NCBI GenBank assembly: GCA_015055975.1
Contig: SVHF01000020.1
Coordinates: 1-34,798, forward strand
Direction: 5' to 3'
DNA from: Clostridiales bacterium
GTDB lineage: Bacteria > Bacillota > Clostridia > Christensenellales > UBA3700
DNA: 34,798 nt
Shown: positions 16,037 through 23,849 of the stretch, piece after piece
How positions within the stretch are numbered: the stretch's first letter is position 1
How the letters are laid out: every line of letters starts with the position of its first letter
Position numbers and translations under genes: made by a program
The notes under the pieces: generated by a model
Database searches by the model: none
Seen by the model: only the letters and a program-made list of their open reading frames with translations
What the model was told of the DNA's origin: nothing

Positions 16037-16063
16037 GAAAATGCGCCCATCTAATGTGGGCGC
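16037..16063 (-). terminator. Likely terminator after the Apt-like gene
   Basis: A perfect 7-bp stem (GCGCCCA at 16043-16049 with TGGGCGC at 16057-16063, 7-nt loop) is followed on the minus strand by ATTTTCATTT. It lies 15 bp past the PRTase stop and just before the nitroreductase start. The T-run is interrupted, so termination may be partial. Confidence 0.6.
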
Positions 16064-16078
16064 GATATGTCGATTGTT

Positions 16079-16621
16079 TTAGTCGCGTGGGAAAAGAGGC
16101 AACTTTTCCAAGAATACTATATCTTTTCTTTCTGCAGCAGCACCTTCAGCTAATACTGCACATCTTGCAGCAACTTCGCCTTCGGCATATTCAAGTAGCT
16201 TTTCTAAAGAAGCTAATGATTCTCCTGTTGAAATAACGTCATCAACAACTAAAACTTTCTTGCCCTTCAATCTTGCTACATCAAAATCATCTAGATATAA
16301 CTTTTGAGCTCTTGCTGTTGTAATAGATCTAACATCTACTTCATGTGGATTAACCATATAAAGTTTGATGCCCTTTCTTGCTACAACATAGTTCTTTCCG
16401 CTTTGTCTAGCCATTTCGTATGCTAGAGGAATACCTTTAGATTCAGCAGTTAAAATAACATCGAATTCTGGAACTTTAGATAAAAGTTCTTTTGCTACAG
16501 CTTGTGTTAACTCAACATCTGAAAACATTACGAATCCAGCAATGTATAATTTGTCATTTAGTGGGCATAGAGGAAGATCTCTTTCTAGCCCAGCAATGTT
16601 CATATGATAAAACTTACCCAT
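16079..16621 (-). CDS. Adenine phosphoribosyltransferase-like PRTase
   Basis: A 180-residue type I phosphoribosyltransferase with the PRPP-binding motif KVLVVDDVISTGESL near residue 125. The N-terminal HMNIAGLERDLPL and a TAESKGIPLAYEMAR segment match a COG0503 subgroup related to Apt and to the PRTase domain of PurR. It probably uses PRPP with a purine or acts as a PRPP sensor, but there is no DNA-binding domain. Its ATG overlaps the end of the membrane-protein gene, which separates it from hpt. The base specificity is not certain, so no symbol is given. Confidence 0.82.
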   Translation of the reverse strand: MGKFYHMNIAGLERDLPLCPLNDKLYIAGFVMFSDVELTQAVAKELLSKVPEFDVILTAESKGIPLAYEMARQSGKNYVVARKGIKLYMVNPHEVDVRSITTARAQKLYLDDFDVARLKGKKVLVVDDVISTGESLASLEKLLEYAEGEVAARCAVLAEGAAAERKDIVFLEKLPLFPRD

Positions 16622-17216
16622 TTTCCTTTGCTCCTTCAGTTTCTATTTTCTTTTTAAATAAATCTCCAATTGTCATACCTTTAATTTGAAGCCATGCACT
16701 AAAGATTGGGAAAGCTAAGAAAATAATGCTCATCAATATACCTAATACATATATAGTCATCAATAAGCCATTAGATCCATTTCCGCCTAATGCTTCTGGC
16801 CCAAATATTGTTCCAAGGTCTTTTGCTATTGTTCCAAACATACCATCCAAGAATTCTCCAAGCCCTGTACCATAATTTGCTCCTGCGTCTACTGGATAAG
16901 CAGCAAAGCAAATAAATGCTAAAAGTAGTGGCACTGTTAGAACTGTACTATAAGCAGTAACGCCAATAGTTAGTCCCTTCATCCATTTCTTGTTATCTAA
17001 TTGGCCAGCATTAATTGATGCTGACATGATTCCAATTGCCATAGTAATTACGATAATTACATAGCATAGAATGATATGAAAGTCTTTTATAGTGTTTAGA
17101 TATGTTAGCCCTACATTAACGCCCATTCCCACTTGTAGAATAGACATAATTCCCCAGATGTTTAACACTAAAGATACTGCGAATAAACATAGTTGAATCT
17201 TTAATTTTTTTGTCAT
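16614..17216 (-). CDS. Membrane protein of unknown function, four helices
   Basis: I do not recognise this family. It is 200 residues with four hydrophobic segments at about residues 7-30, 46-66, 85-108 and 150-175, a glycine- and asparagine-rich loop (FGPEALGGNGSNG) between the last two, and a charged C-terminal tail (FKKKIETEGAKENG). No transport or catalytic motif is evident. It overlaps the Apt-like gene by 8 bp and follows hpt by 22 bp, so it is made together with two purine-type PRTases. A role in purine uptake is a guess from position only. Confidence 0.75.
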   Translation of the reverse strand: MTKKLKIQLCLFAVSLVLNIWGIMSILQVGMGVNVGLTYLNTIKDFHIILCYVIIVITMAIGIMSASINAGQLDNKKWMKGLTIGVTAYSTVLTVPLLLAFICFAAYPVDAGANYGTGLGEFLDGMFGTIAKDLGTIFGPEALGGNGSNGLLMTIYVLGILMSIIFLAFPIFSAWLQIKGMTIGDLFKKKIETEGAKENG

Positions 17217-17238
17217 AGTTTAACCCTTTATTTTTTTA

Positions 17239-17778
17239 TTATTTTGTATACACTTCTGGCTTTAAAACGCATACATCTTTCAAATTTCTATATCTTTCAG
17301 CATAATCCAAGCCACATCCTACAACGAACTTATCTTCAATTTCAAAGCCGATATAATCACCTTTGAAATCTACCTTTCTTCTTGATGGCTTATCTAATAA
17401 AGCACAAACTTTAATAGATGCTGGATTTCTTTGTGCAAGCATATTCTTTAAATAATGAAGTGTGCTTCCACTATCTATAATATCTTCAACGATAATAACG
17501 TCCTTTCCTTCAAGTGGAGTATTTAAGTCTTTAACGATTCTAACTTCACCTGATGATGTTGTACCTGCACCATAGCTTGATACTGACATGAATTCAAATC
17601 TACAATCAAGGTTGATTTCTCTTACCAAATCACAGAAGAATACTGATGCACCACGAAGGATACAAATAAATGTAATTGTCTTTCCTTGGTAATCTGCTTC
17701 GATTTGTTTTGCGAGCTCTTTAATTCTTTCTTGTATTTTCGCTTCTGGTATTAAAATGCTTTCAATGTCTTTTAACAT
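17239..17778 (-). CDS. hpt: Hypoxanthine phosphoribosyltransferase
   Basis: A 179-residue purine salvage enzyme converting hypoxanthine or guanine and PRPP to IMP or GMP. The PRPP motif VIIVEDIIDSGSTL is at about residues 93-106. FICILRGASVFFCDL near the N-terminus and the C-terminal DKFVVGCGLDYAERYRNL (purine-binding region) match Hpt. Length is normal. A TAGGAG ribosome site precedes the ATG, 10 bp after the GNAT gene. It is followed by the membrane protein and the Apt-like PRTase. Confidence 0.95.
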   Translation of the reverse strand: MLKDIESILIPEAKIQERIKELAKQIEADYQGKTITFICILRGASVFFCDLVREINLDCRFEFMSVSSYGAGTTSSGEVRIVKDLNTPLEGKDVIIVEDIIDSGSTLHYLKNMLAQRNPASIKVCALLDKPSRRKVDFKGDYIGFEIEDKFVVGCGLDYAERYRNLKDVCVLKPEVYTK

Positions 17779-17788
17779 AAACTAACTC

Positions 17789-18292
17789 CTAAATGACAAA
17801 ATCGAACGGACCAGAAATATTATCTAGCGCGCCCTTTTTTAGTTCTTTACATAAAATATATTTATCTTCAAAATTGTTTGTATTTTTTAATCCATGCTCT
17901 AGTGTTGCTCTAAAGCCTATTTTTCCATAGAACTTTGGATCGCCTGCCACAAACACAATTTCATATCCTAGTTCTTTTGCTTTATTTAAAGCTACTTCAA
18001 TTAGGCTTTGACCAAGTCCTTTATTTCTAAAGTCTATATCGATACATGCAACATCAAGCAATATTGACTTTTGGTTATATGGCAATGGGAAAGTTGAAAA
18101 TAGAACATCTCCAACTATTCTTCCCCCATCTTCAACAATATATTCCAAATCTTTTATGTATCTTCCCGATGCACGAACTTTTGATGCATAATCTTGCTCA
18201 TCTCCTGATGAAACATACGCTGTTGAAAATGCCTTTTTTGTAAAGTCATACAAATATTGATATTCTGTATCTTTTATTGGTCTTATTATCAT
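17789..18292 (-). CDS. GNAT family N-acetyltransferase (YhbS-like)
   Basis: A 167-residue acetyltransferase. The acetyl-CoA pyrophosphate loop is seen as FRNKGLGQSLIEVALNKAKELG, followed by FVAGDPKFYGKIGFRATLEHGL, a pattern typical of the YhbS/COG3153 subgroup. The acceptor is unknown. Its ATG overlaps the flavodiiron-protein stop (TAATG), so the two are translated together; there is no other hint of function. Confidence 0.85.
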   Translation of the reverse strand: MIIRPIKDTEYQYLYDFTKKAFSTAYVSSGDEQDYASKVRASGRYIKDLEYIVEDGGRIVGDVLFSTFPLPYNQKSILLDVACIDIDFRNKGLGQSLIEVALNKAKELGYEIVFVAGDPKFYGKIGFRATLEHGLKNTNNFEDKYILCKELKKGALDNISGPFDFVI

Positions 18293-19452
18293 TACTCTTT
18301 TGCCCAGTTAATTAAGTCTGTCATTTCTTCGATATTAGATTGCTTTACAGTTGTTCTAATTGAAATAACCTTATCGTAGTAAGAAATGTTTGCCATCTTG
18401 TCTGTGTATTCTTGCATCTTCTTAGCTGCAGCTGGAGCCCAAGAACCATTCTCTACAAAAGCAATGCCTCTATTTTGATAGTTCTTTGCAAGTAATCTAT
18501 TCAAAAATGCCTTCATTGGTGGATACAAATCAGCATCATATGTAGAAGACATCAAAATGATCTTATTGAATCTAAATGCTGATTCAACTGCTTCTGAGAT
18601 ATCACATCTAGACAAATCGAATAATGACACCTTAGCACCCATAGATACTAATTCTTCTTTTAATAATCTTGCATATTCTCTTGTATTGCCATGAATTGAT
18701 GCACATGCAATTGTTACGCCTTTATCTTCTGGCTCATATGAACTCCAAATGTTCAATCTATTTCTATAATAAGTTAGATTGCTCTCTAAAACTGGTCCAT
18801 GAAGAGGAATAATCTTCTTTACTTCAACTGGAGCAACAGCCTTTAGAATCTTTTGAACTTGAGCACCATATTTACCTACGATGTTGAAATAATATCTTCT
18901 AGCTTCATCTACCCAATCCAAATCAGTAACAAATTTGCCGAATCTACCAAATGCATCAGCAGTAAACAAAAGCTTGTCTGTTTCATCATAAGACATCATA
19001 ACTTCTGGCCAGTGAACCATTGGAGCCATAATAAATTTTAATTTATGTTCGCCAAGATCTAGAACTTCACCATCTTTAACTTCAATTTTTTGTTCTTGTG
19101 GAACAGAAATTGTAATAAAGTTTGGAAGCATTTGGAATGTCTTTGCATTGCCAACGATTTTAATATTTGGATATTCTCTTAAAATATTTTCGATGTTAGC
19201 AGAGTGGTCTGGTTCCATATGAGAAATGATTAAATAATCTGGTTCTCTATCCTTTAGCGCTTTCTTAATAAGTGTCATCCACTCATCAGATACACGCTTA
19301 TCTGCTGTATCCATAATTGCTGCTTTTTCATCGGTAAATACCACAGAGTTATATGTAACTCCGTTTGGCACTTTATATAGTCCTTCAAATAAATCTAGCG
19401 TTGTGTCTTCAATACCGATAAATGTTACATTATTTGCAATTTGTTTTAACAT
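18292..19452 (-). CDS. Flavodiiron protein (O2/NO reductase)
   Basis: A 386-residue FprA-type protein. The N-terminal metallo-beta-lactamase-like domain carries the diiron ligands His78, Glu80 and Asp82 (SHMEPDHSAN), His147 (MVHWPEV), Asp166 (FTADAFG) and His218 (IPLHGPVL). The C-terminal flavodoxin domain (from about residue 245) binds FMN, with CASIHGNTREYA as its phosphate loop. These enzymes reduce O2 to water or NO to N2O, with electrons from rubredoxin or F420. No fused rubredoxin domain is present. AAGGAGG precedes the ATG, which shares a base with the acetyltransferase stop. It is a key oxygen-defence gene of this anaerobe. Confidence 0.95.
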   Translation of the reverse strand: MLKQIANNVTFIGIEDTTLDLFEGLYKVPNGVTYNSVVFTDEKAAIMDTADKRVSDEWMTLIKKALKDREPDYLIISHMEPDHSANIENILREYPNIKIVGNAKTFQMLPNFITISVPQEQKIEVKDGEVLDLGEHKLKFIMAPMVHWPEVMMSYDETDKLLFTADAFGRFGKFVTDLDWVDEARRYYFNIVGKYGAQVQKILKAVAPVEVKKIIPLHGPVLESNLTYYRNRLNIWSSYEPEDKGVTIACASIHGNTREYARLLKEELVSMGAKVSLFDLSRCDISEAVESAFRFNKIILMSSTYDADLYPPMKAFLNRLLAKNYQNRGIAFVENGSWAPAAAKKMQEYTDKMANISYYDKVISIRTTVKQSNIEEMTDLINWAKE

Positions 19453-20081
19453 TATTTGTCCTCCTTCTTGGCAATGCCTTGAGATTCATACATTTTGTCT
19501 TTTTCTGTTATTTCTCTTACTACCTTACAAGGAACACCACAGGCAAATACGCCTTCTGGAATATCTCTTGTAACTACGCTTCCAGCTCCAATTACTGAGC
19601 CCTTGCCGATATGCACTCCGCCACATATTGTAACGGATGAAGCAATCCACACATCATCATCAATAGTAATTGGCTTTGCATATTCATATGTTGTTAAATG
19701 GCCATCCTTTATAAATGGTCTTCTTTCATATGCATCTAGTGGATGAACTGGAGGCACGATAGATACTCTTGCTCCAATCAATACATTATTCCCTATATGA
19801 ACGGGCGCTACATCTAGTATTTGTCCGTCAAAGTTCATAAAGAAATTGTCGCCAATATATATGTTTTCGCCATATTCAACTCTAATATTTGGTTCAACAT
19901 AAATATTTGCCCCACTATGATGTATTAGTTCTTTTAATATACCTACTCGTTCTTCCAAATTGGCAATTGATGAATTATTGAATTTTTCAACTAATAATCT
20001 GGCTCTTACTCTTCTATTCCACAAATCTTCATTTGCTGAATCATATAATAGCCCACTTGTCATTTTCTCAAATTCGTTCAT
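19452..20081 (-). CDS. Hexapeptide O-acetyltransferase (maltose/galactoside acetyltransferase type)
   Basis: A 209-residue left-handed beta-helix acetyltransferase. After an N-terminal Mac segment (MTSGLLYDSANEDLWNRR), hexapeptide repeats run from about residue 70. They include NFFMNFDGQILDVAPVHIGNNV, the catalytic-His region SIVPPVHPLD, and GGVHIGKGSVIGAGSVVTRDIPEG. The acceptor is probably a sugar hydroxyl. The ATG at 20081 is chosen because GGGGATGT lies just upstream; an earlier ATG at 20108 adds residues not typical of the family. Its own promoter is likely (extended -10 at 20102-20097). It is followed by, and coupled to, the flavodiiron gene. Confidence 0.9.
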   Translation of the reverse strand: MNEFEKMTSGLLYDSANEDLWNRRVRARLLVEKFNNSSIANLEERVGILKELIHHSGANIYVEPNIRVEYGENIYIGDNFFMNFDGQILDVAPVHIGNNVLIGARVSIVPPVHPLDAYERRPFIKDGHLTTYEYAKPITIDDDVWIASSVTICGGVHIGKGSVIGAGSVVTRDIPEGVFACGVPCKVVREITEKDKMYESQGIAKKEDK

Positions 20082-20096
20082 ACATCCCCGCAATAA

Positions 20097-20128
20097 ATAA
20101 TACCACAAATATATTTATATATAAATAT
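20097..20128 (-). promoter_or_regulatory. Promoter with 18-bp perfect palindrome
   Basis: On the minus strand TGGTATTAT (extended -10, hexamer 20102-20097) lies 15 bp before the acetyltransferase ATG. Immediately upstream, covering the -35 position, is the perfect palindrome ATATTTATATATAAATAT (20111-20128). It is pure A+T, so it may be an operator or simply low-complexity promoter DNA. Confidence 0.45.
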
Positions 20129-20772
20129 TAATTTACGTTTTGCTCTTTTATTTCCTCTTTTAGCGCTCTTTGTTCTAGCTTTTGGTACAAAGGATATACT
20201 CTTGATCTATTGTATCTTTGAATCATAATGAAAGGAACATCCATAAAAAGCCCAAGCAATAAAGAAATAGAACCAAACATCCACCACCAACCTTGCATAT
20301 ATTTAAACAAGCAAAATAGTGTTCCGAAAATTGAAACATAGAAATTGATATGGTGAGTTATTTCAGCTGACATATTGTATCTTAAAACTTGGCTAACCTT
20401 ATTTATATCTCTTGCGTCCTTCATAGATAACATAAAGTGAGTCTTATTCCAAGCAGGAACTATTTCCTTCCAACCTTTAACGTTAAAAAAGTCATATACT
20501 TCTATTTCAACTGGGTCTACTATCATAATCTTTGCATTAAGATTTAGCTTTGGTCTAAAATAACCAACCAATTGACCTATAAGCGGTCTATATGTCGCAT
20601 GAAATCCTACAAAAGAAAAGACTGTCAAAATTATCATAACAGTATGAGAAAAGCCAACAATTGAGCCGTAGATTGTTGTTGCTAAAAATGCTAAATCTAT
20701 TATGGTTATAACTGGTATCCCATATTTTTCAATAAATGATTTGAATTCAGCTTTTTCTTCTTCTGTCATCAT
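20128..20772 (-). CDS. Membrane protein, CrtO-like acyltransferase family (tentative)
   Basis: A 214-residue integral membrane protein. Hydrophobic segments are near residues 18-38, 44-62, 140-155 and 160-178. The motif FFNVKGWKEIVP in the middle, a later EITHH, and the C-terminal DVPFIMIQRYNRSR resemble the glycosyl-4,4'-diaponeurosporenoate acyltransferase (CrtO) family, whose members end with a QRYNRPR motif. No carotenoid genes are present, so the reaction is probably different. The start at 20772 is chosen because GGAG is 8 bases upstream and the ATG overlaps the GNAT stop as ATGA; a GTG three codons earlier sits too close to that site. The family call rests on short motifs. Confidence 0.6.
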   Translation of the reverse strand: MMTEEEKAEFKSFIEKYGIPVITIIDLAFLATTIYGSIVGFSHTVMIILTVFSFVGFHATYRPLIGQLVGYFRPKLNLNAKIMIVDPVEIEVYDFFNVKGWKEIVPAWNKTHFMLSMKDARDINKVSQVLRYNMSAEITHHINFYVSIFGTLFCLFKYMQGWWWMFGSISLLLGLFMDVPFIMIQRYNRSRVYPLYQKLEQRALKEEIKEQNVN

Positions 20773-21257
20773 AGCGTGCACTCCATTACATAATCATCCA
20801 TTACAAAGCCATGTCCAATATCTTTAATCTCGGCTTTAACAATAGCGAATCCCAAGTGTTTATATATATTTATTGTGTCATCATTATGCTTATTAACATT
20901 TAACGATATTTTTGATATGTTTCTACTTTTTGCCACTCTTTGTATATACGAAAAGATGGTACTTGCTATCTTTTGACCCCTATATTCTTTAGCTACATAG
21001 AATTTGCTTATATATAATTCATCCACTTTATCTATAAGTGCAAAAAAGCCAGCTTCTTTTCCATCAAGTATTGCCCAATAATATTCGTAGCCTGATTCAA
21101 ACTGAGAAGTAATGCCCTTTTCTGATTGAAATTTATCTAGCATATATGTATTAGTCTCAACGCCAATAATAGAGTCATAATGCTCTCTAACAATTCTTGT
21201 AGCAAGCTTAGATAAATTTGGTATTTCGCTTCTATCTACCTTTCTTATTTCAATCAT
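20769..21257 (-). CDS. GNAT family N-acetyltransferase
   Basis: A 162-residue single-domain acetyltransferase with the acetyl-CoA loop VAKEYRGQKIASTIFSYIQRVAK, preceded by LYISKFY and followed by ISLNVNKHNDDTINIYKHLGFAIV, a standard RimI/PhnO-like core. The substrate is unknown. The ATG at 21257 is preferred to one at 21278: GGGG lies 8 bases upstream and the codon overlaps the previous stop as TAATG. The stop overlaps the next gene as ATGA, so it is embedded in a translationally coupled string. Confidence 0.87.
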   Translation of the reverse strand: MIEIRKVDRSEIPNLSKLATRIVREHYDSIIGVETNTYMLDKFQSEKGITSQFESGYEYYWAILDGKEAGFFALIDKVDELYISKFYVAKEYRGQKIASTIFSYIQRVAKSRNISKISLNVNKHNDDTINIYKHLGFAIVKAEIKDIGHGFVMDDYVMECTL

Positions 21258-21637
21258 TATTCTAGCCCCAATGCACATCCAAACGCTAAGATTGCATTTT
21301 TACAACAATCTGGACATGAGCACAATACCTTTCCACTCTTTATGCCTTTTAATTCTTCGCAAGTTATAGAGCCGCATAGTTCTTCAAATTTTTCATTGAT
21401 TTGTCTTGCTATTGCTCTATTTCCACCACTCACCAATCCTGCAATCATTTCTGCGCCAACTAATGCGCCGCAACTGCCTTTCATATTTCCCATACCAGAT
21501 CCAAATGATGCTGCCATAGTAACTAATTGGTCTTCACTTAAATCAACTAAATCTTTTAATGCTAATACAACTGCTTGGCAACAGTTATATGACTTTTTTA
21601 ATTCAGCTGCCATTTGCGCTCTTTCTTGAATGCTCAT
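21257..21637 (-). CDS. C_GCAxxG_C_C family redox protein
   Basis: A 126-residue protein of the C_GCAxxG_C_C family, named for its cysteine pattern. Visible are SYNCCQAV near the N-terminus, GSCGALVGAEMIAG (the GCAxxG equivalent, here CGALVG), ELCGSITCEEL, and a C-terminal CSCPDCC cluster. Members occur in anaerobes and are thought to bind metal or do thiol redox chemistry, but no reaction is established. It is coupled by TAATG to both neighbours. Confidence 0.85.
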   Translation of the reverse strand: MSIQERAQMAAELKKSYNCCQAVVLALKDLVDLSEDQLVTMAASFGSGMGNMKGSCGALVGAEMIAGLVSGGNRAIARQINEKFEELCGSITCEELKGIKSGKVLCSCPDCCKNAILAFGCALGLE

Positions 21638-22053
21638 TATTTATCCTCTGGGCTCCAACTTTTTTGAAGCTTATCTATTTTCAATTCGCCAGACACTTCA
21701 ACTGCTATTTGGTATTTATCCTCATAAACGATCTTGCCTGGTGTGTTTGTATATACAACATAATAAGGGTGATTATATTTATCCAAAAGCCACAATATAG
21801 GTCTCATCCATTGCATCATCTCTTTTGAATTCTCCGTTTTGAAAAAGCAAACTACTTTTTCTTGGCGCTTACATTGTGGTGGCCATGGAAGATTCTCAGC
21901 AAACCAACTATCTATTTCTTCAAATAATCCTCGGTCCTCTTCATCCATAACATCATTTTGAATAAGCTGCATTGCCATACTAAATACGCCTTTAGCGTAC
22001 ATTGTATTTTCTGCTAACTCAGTTCCTTGAATACGCACGTACTTAAAATGCAT
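21637..22053 (-). CDS. Conserved protein of unknown function
   Basis: A 138-residue soluble protein. I do not recognise a named domain. The sequence has an acidic helix (NDVMDEEDRGLFEEIDSWF), a proline- and cysteine-bearing loop (LPWPPQCKRQEKVVCFFKT), and a C-terminal half rich in beta strands and aromatics (YYVVYTNTPGKIVYED). There is no signal peptide or membrane segment. It is first in its operon, with GGGG before the ATG, and overlaps the C_GCAxxG_C_C gene as TAATG. The promoter upstream carries the same 10-bp element as the metF promoter. Confidence 0.75.
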   Translation of the reverse strand: MHFKYVRIQGTELAENTMYAKGVFSMAMQLIQNDVMDEEDRGLFEEIDSWFAENLPWPPQCKRQEKVVCFFKTENSKEMMQWMRPILWLLDKYNHPYYVVYTNTPGKIVYEDKYQIAVEVSGELKIDKLQKSWSPEDK

Positions 22054-22084
22054 TAATATTCCCCTTAAATATTTATGTATTTAT

Positions 22085-22113
22085 ATTATAAAGGAAATGC
22101 GCGTTATATAAAA
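22085..22113 (-). promoter_or_regulatory. Promoter with ACGCGCATTT element upstream of the unknown-function operon
   Basis: On the minus strand TATAAT (22090-22085) lies about 31 bp before the ATG at 22053. The 10-bp ACGCGCATTT (22104-22095) ends exactly 4 bp upstream of the -10, as at metF. The -35 region is poor (TTTTAT at 17-bp spacing), suggesting that a factor helps or controls initiation. Confidence 0.6.
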
Positions 22114-22131
22114 GATGGCATTTTATGAATT

Positions 22132-22923
22132 TTAGTTATTTCGTTGGAAAAATTCTAAAAGTTTTGGGATAAACAATGGAGATTCATCATATAGAGCATG
22201 TGAGGAATCTTCCAAAATCCAAGATTTTGCATTTAATAAAGTGATTAATTCTTCTATGCACCAAAATGGCACAACATTATCTTTTTTAGAGCCACAAACA
22301 AATGTTGGAATATTTAGTTTCTTAATATCTTCTTTAACATTAAAGCCAAGAATTGGAGTCGCAAGTATTATGAATCGTTCAAGATCTTCATCTTTAATAT
22401 ATCTTGCCAATACTTTAACTGCTCGTTTGTGTGTTTCATAGAATTGAGGTGTGTATACTTGCTTAAAGAATGAATCTAATAAACTTTGTGCATCTTTTTG
22501 TTTTGCTAAATTAATCCAATTAAGAATACCTTCATCTTTTGGATTAACTTCAGCTGATGTTGAGCACAATACCATAGCGTTAATAAGGTTAGGTCTTTTT
22601 ATTGCCATAACTTGAGCAATCATTCCGCCTTGGGAAACACCTACAATATTAATTTTTGAAATATTTAAAGCATCAATCGCTGCTAGCGTATCGCTTGCCA
22701 TATCCTCAATAGAATAGCCCATTTGGACGTTTTCGCGCCTATCAAATAGATACATATCGAAATTTTCGGCTAAAAGTGCGTATTGCTTCTCAATTGCTGC
22801 TGCACTATTTAAAACACTTTGGATGCTAAGCCCAGGCATTAAAACAAGCTTTGGTTTTTGAGCATTCCCAAAGTGCAAATAATTAATTTTAAAATCCTTA
22901 ATTGCTACAGATTCTATTCCCAT
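22132..22923 (-). CDS. Alpha/beta-fold hydrolase
   Basis: A 263-residue serine hydrolase. The nucleophile elbow is GVSQGG at about residues 104-109, an oxyanion-type segment LVLMPGLSIQ lies early, the acidic residue is in FVCGSKKDNVVPFW, and the His in LEDSSHALYDESP. It resembles 3-oxoadipate enol-lactonase-like or non-haem haloperoxidase-like hydrolases, but the substrate is unknown. The ATG overlaps the smsB stop (TAATG), so it is co-expressed with the Fe-S assembly genes. No terminator hairpin follows. Confidence 0.88.
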   Translation of the reverse strand: MGIESVAIKDFKINYLHFGNAQKPKLVLMPGLSIQSVLNSAAAIEKQYALLAENFDMYLFDRRENVQMGYSIEDMASDTLAAIDALNISKINIVGVSQGGMIAQVMAIKRPNLINAMVLCSTSAEVNPKDEGILNWINLAKQKDAQSLLDSFFKQVYTPQFYETHKRAVKVLARYIKDEDLERFIILATPILGFNVKEDIKKLNIPTFVCGSKKDNVVPFWCIEELITLLNAKSWILEDSSHALYDESPLFIPKLLEFFQRNN

Positions 22924-23849
22924 TATCTTAAGAAACCATTTATGATTTGTTCTTCAGCTTCTTGCTCTGTTAAGCCTAATGTCATAAGCTTTATAATTTG
23001 TTCGCCAGCAATCTTACCGATGGCTGCTTCGTGAACAAGTGCTGCATCAACGCAATTTGCTTCAAGCGCTGGAACTGCCAATATCTTACCGTTATCCATA
23101 ATGATAGAATCGCATTCACTATGGCCATGGCATTCAGTATTTCCAACAATCTTTGCATTAAATTCTTGGTATGAATCATCTCTTGCAACAGCTCTAGATA
23201 CAACATCGGCACTTGAACCTTGTCCGTTTAATTCAACATTATATACACTCTTTGCAATTTGATTGCCATGAGTCATTAATCTTTCTCTAACAATTAGTTT
23301 TGCATTTGCATCAAGTTTTGCAATAGTTGTTCTTGTTGTATCGTCAACGCCCTTGATTTGAACCATTTCCATTTCGGCATATGATCCTTCTTCCATATAT
23401 ACTTCAGTTACTGGATTTAAGATTCTCTTTCCTTTTCCATCACCAGATCCATAATGCTTTTCTACATATTTAATCTTTGCGTTCTTTCCAACATAGAATC
23501 TATGAATTCCATCATGTTCAGAATCTTGATTGCCGCAATTATCTATTCCACATCCAGCAACAATAACTACATCAGCATCTTCGCCAATATAGAAATCATT
23601 GTAGACATTTTCTTTTAGTCCACTTTCTGTCATTATAACTGGAATATGAACACTTTCGTTTTTTGTGCCTGGCTTAATCTTTATATCTATTCCGCTAACA
23701 TCTTGTTTTGGAACAATTTCAATATTTGCACTAGATTGTCTTCCAATAGCTTTACCATTAGAACGAATATTATATGCCCCTTCCGGAACCTTATGTAAAT
23801 CTGCTACTTCTTTAAGCATTCTTAATTGTAATTCATCCATCTTTAGCAT
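22923..23849 (-). CDS. smsB: Fe-S cluster scaffold SmsB (short SufB/SufD-type)
   Basis: A 308-residue SufBD-family protein, much shorter than SufB (about 470), matching the SmsB of the minimal SUF-like (SMS) system of anaerobic bacteria and archaea. The beta-helix core carries VAGCGIDNCGN, HDGIHRFYVGKNAKIKYVEKHY and DSIIMDNGKILAVPALEANCVDAALVHEAAIGKI. The last of these is the conserved C-terminal block with the ligand residues (NCxDAALVHEA) shared by all SufB-like proteins. With SmsC it forms the ATP-dependent scaffold. It overlaps smsC by 7 bp. No sufS, sufU or sufD is adjacent, so sulfur supply is encoded elsewhere. Confidence 0.88.
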   Translation of the reverse strand: MLKMDELQLRMLKEVADLHKVPEGAYNIRSNGKAIGRQSSANIEIVPKQDVSGIDIKIKPGTKNESVHIPVIMTESGLKENVYNDFYIGEDADVVIVAGCGIDNCGNQDSEHDGIHRFYVGKNAKIKYVEKHYGSGDGKGKRILNPVTEVYMEEGSYAEMEMVQIKGVDDTTRTTIAKLDANAKLIVRERLMTHGNQIAKSVYNVELNGQGSSADVVSRAVARDDSYQEFNAKIVGNTECHGHSECDSIIMDNGKILAVPALEANCVDAALVHEAAIGKIAGEQIIKLMTLGLTEQEAEEQIINGFLR

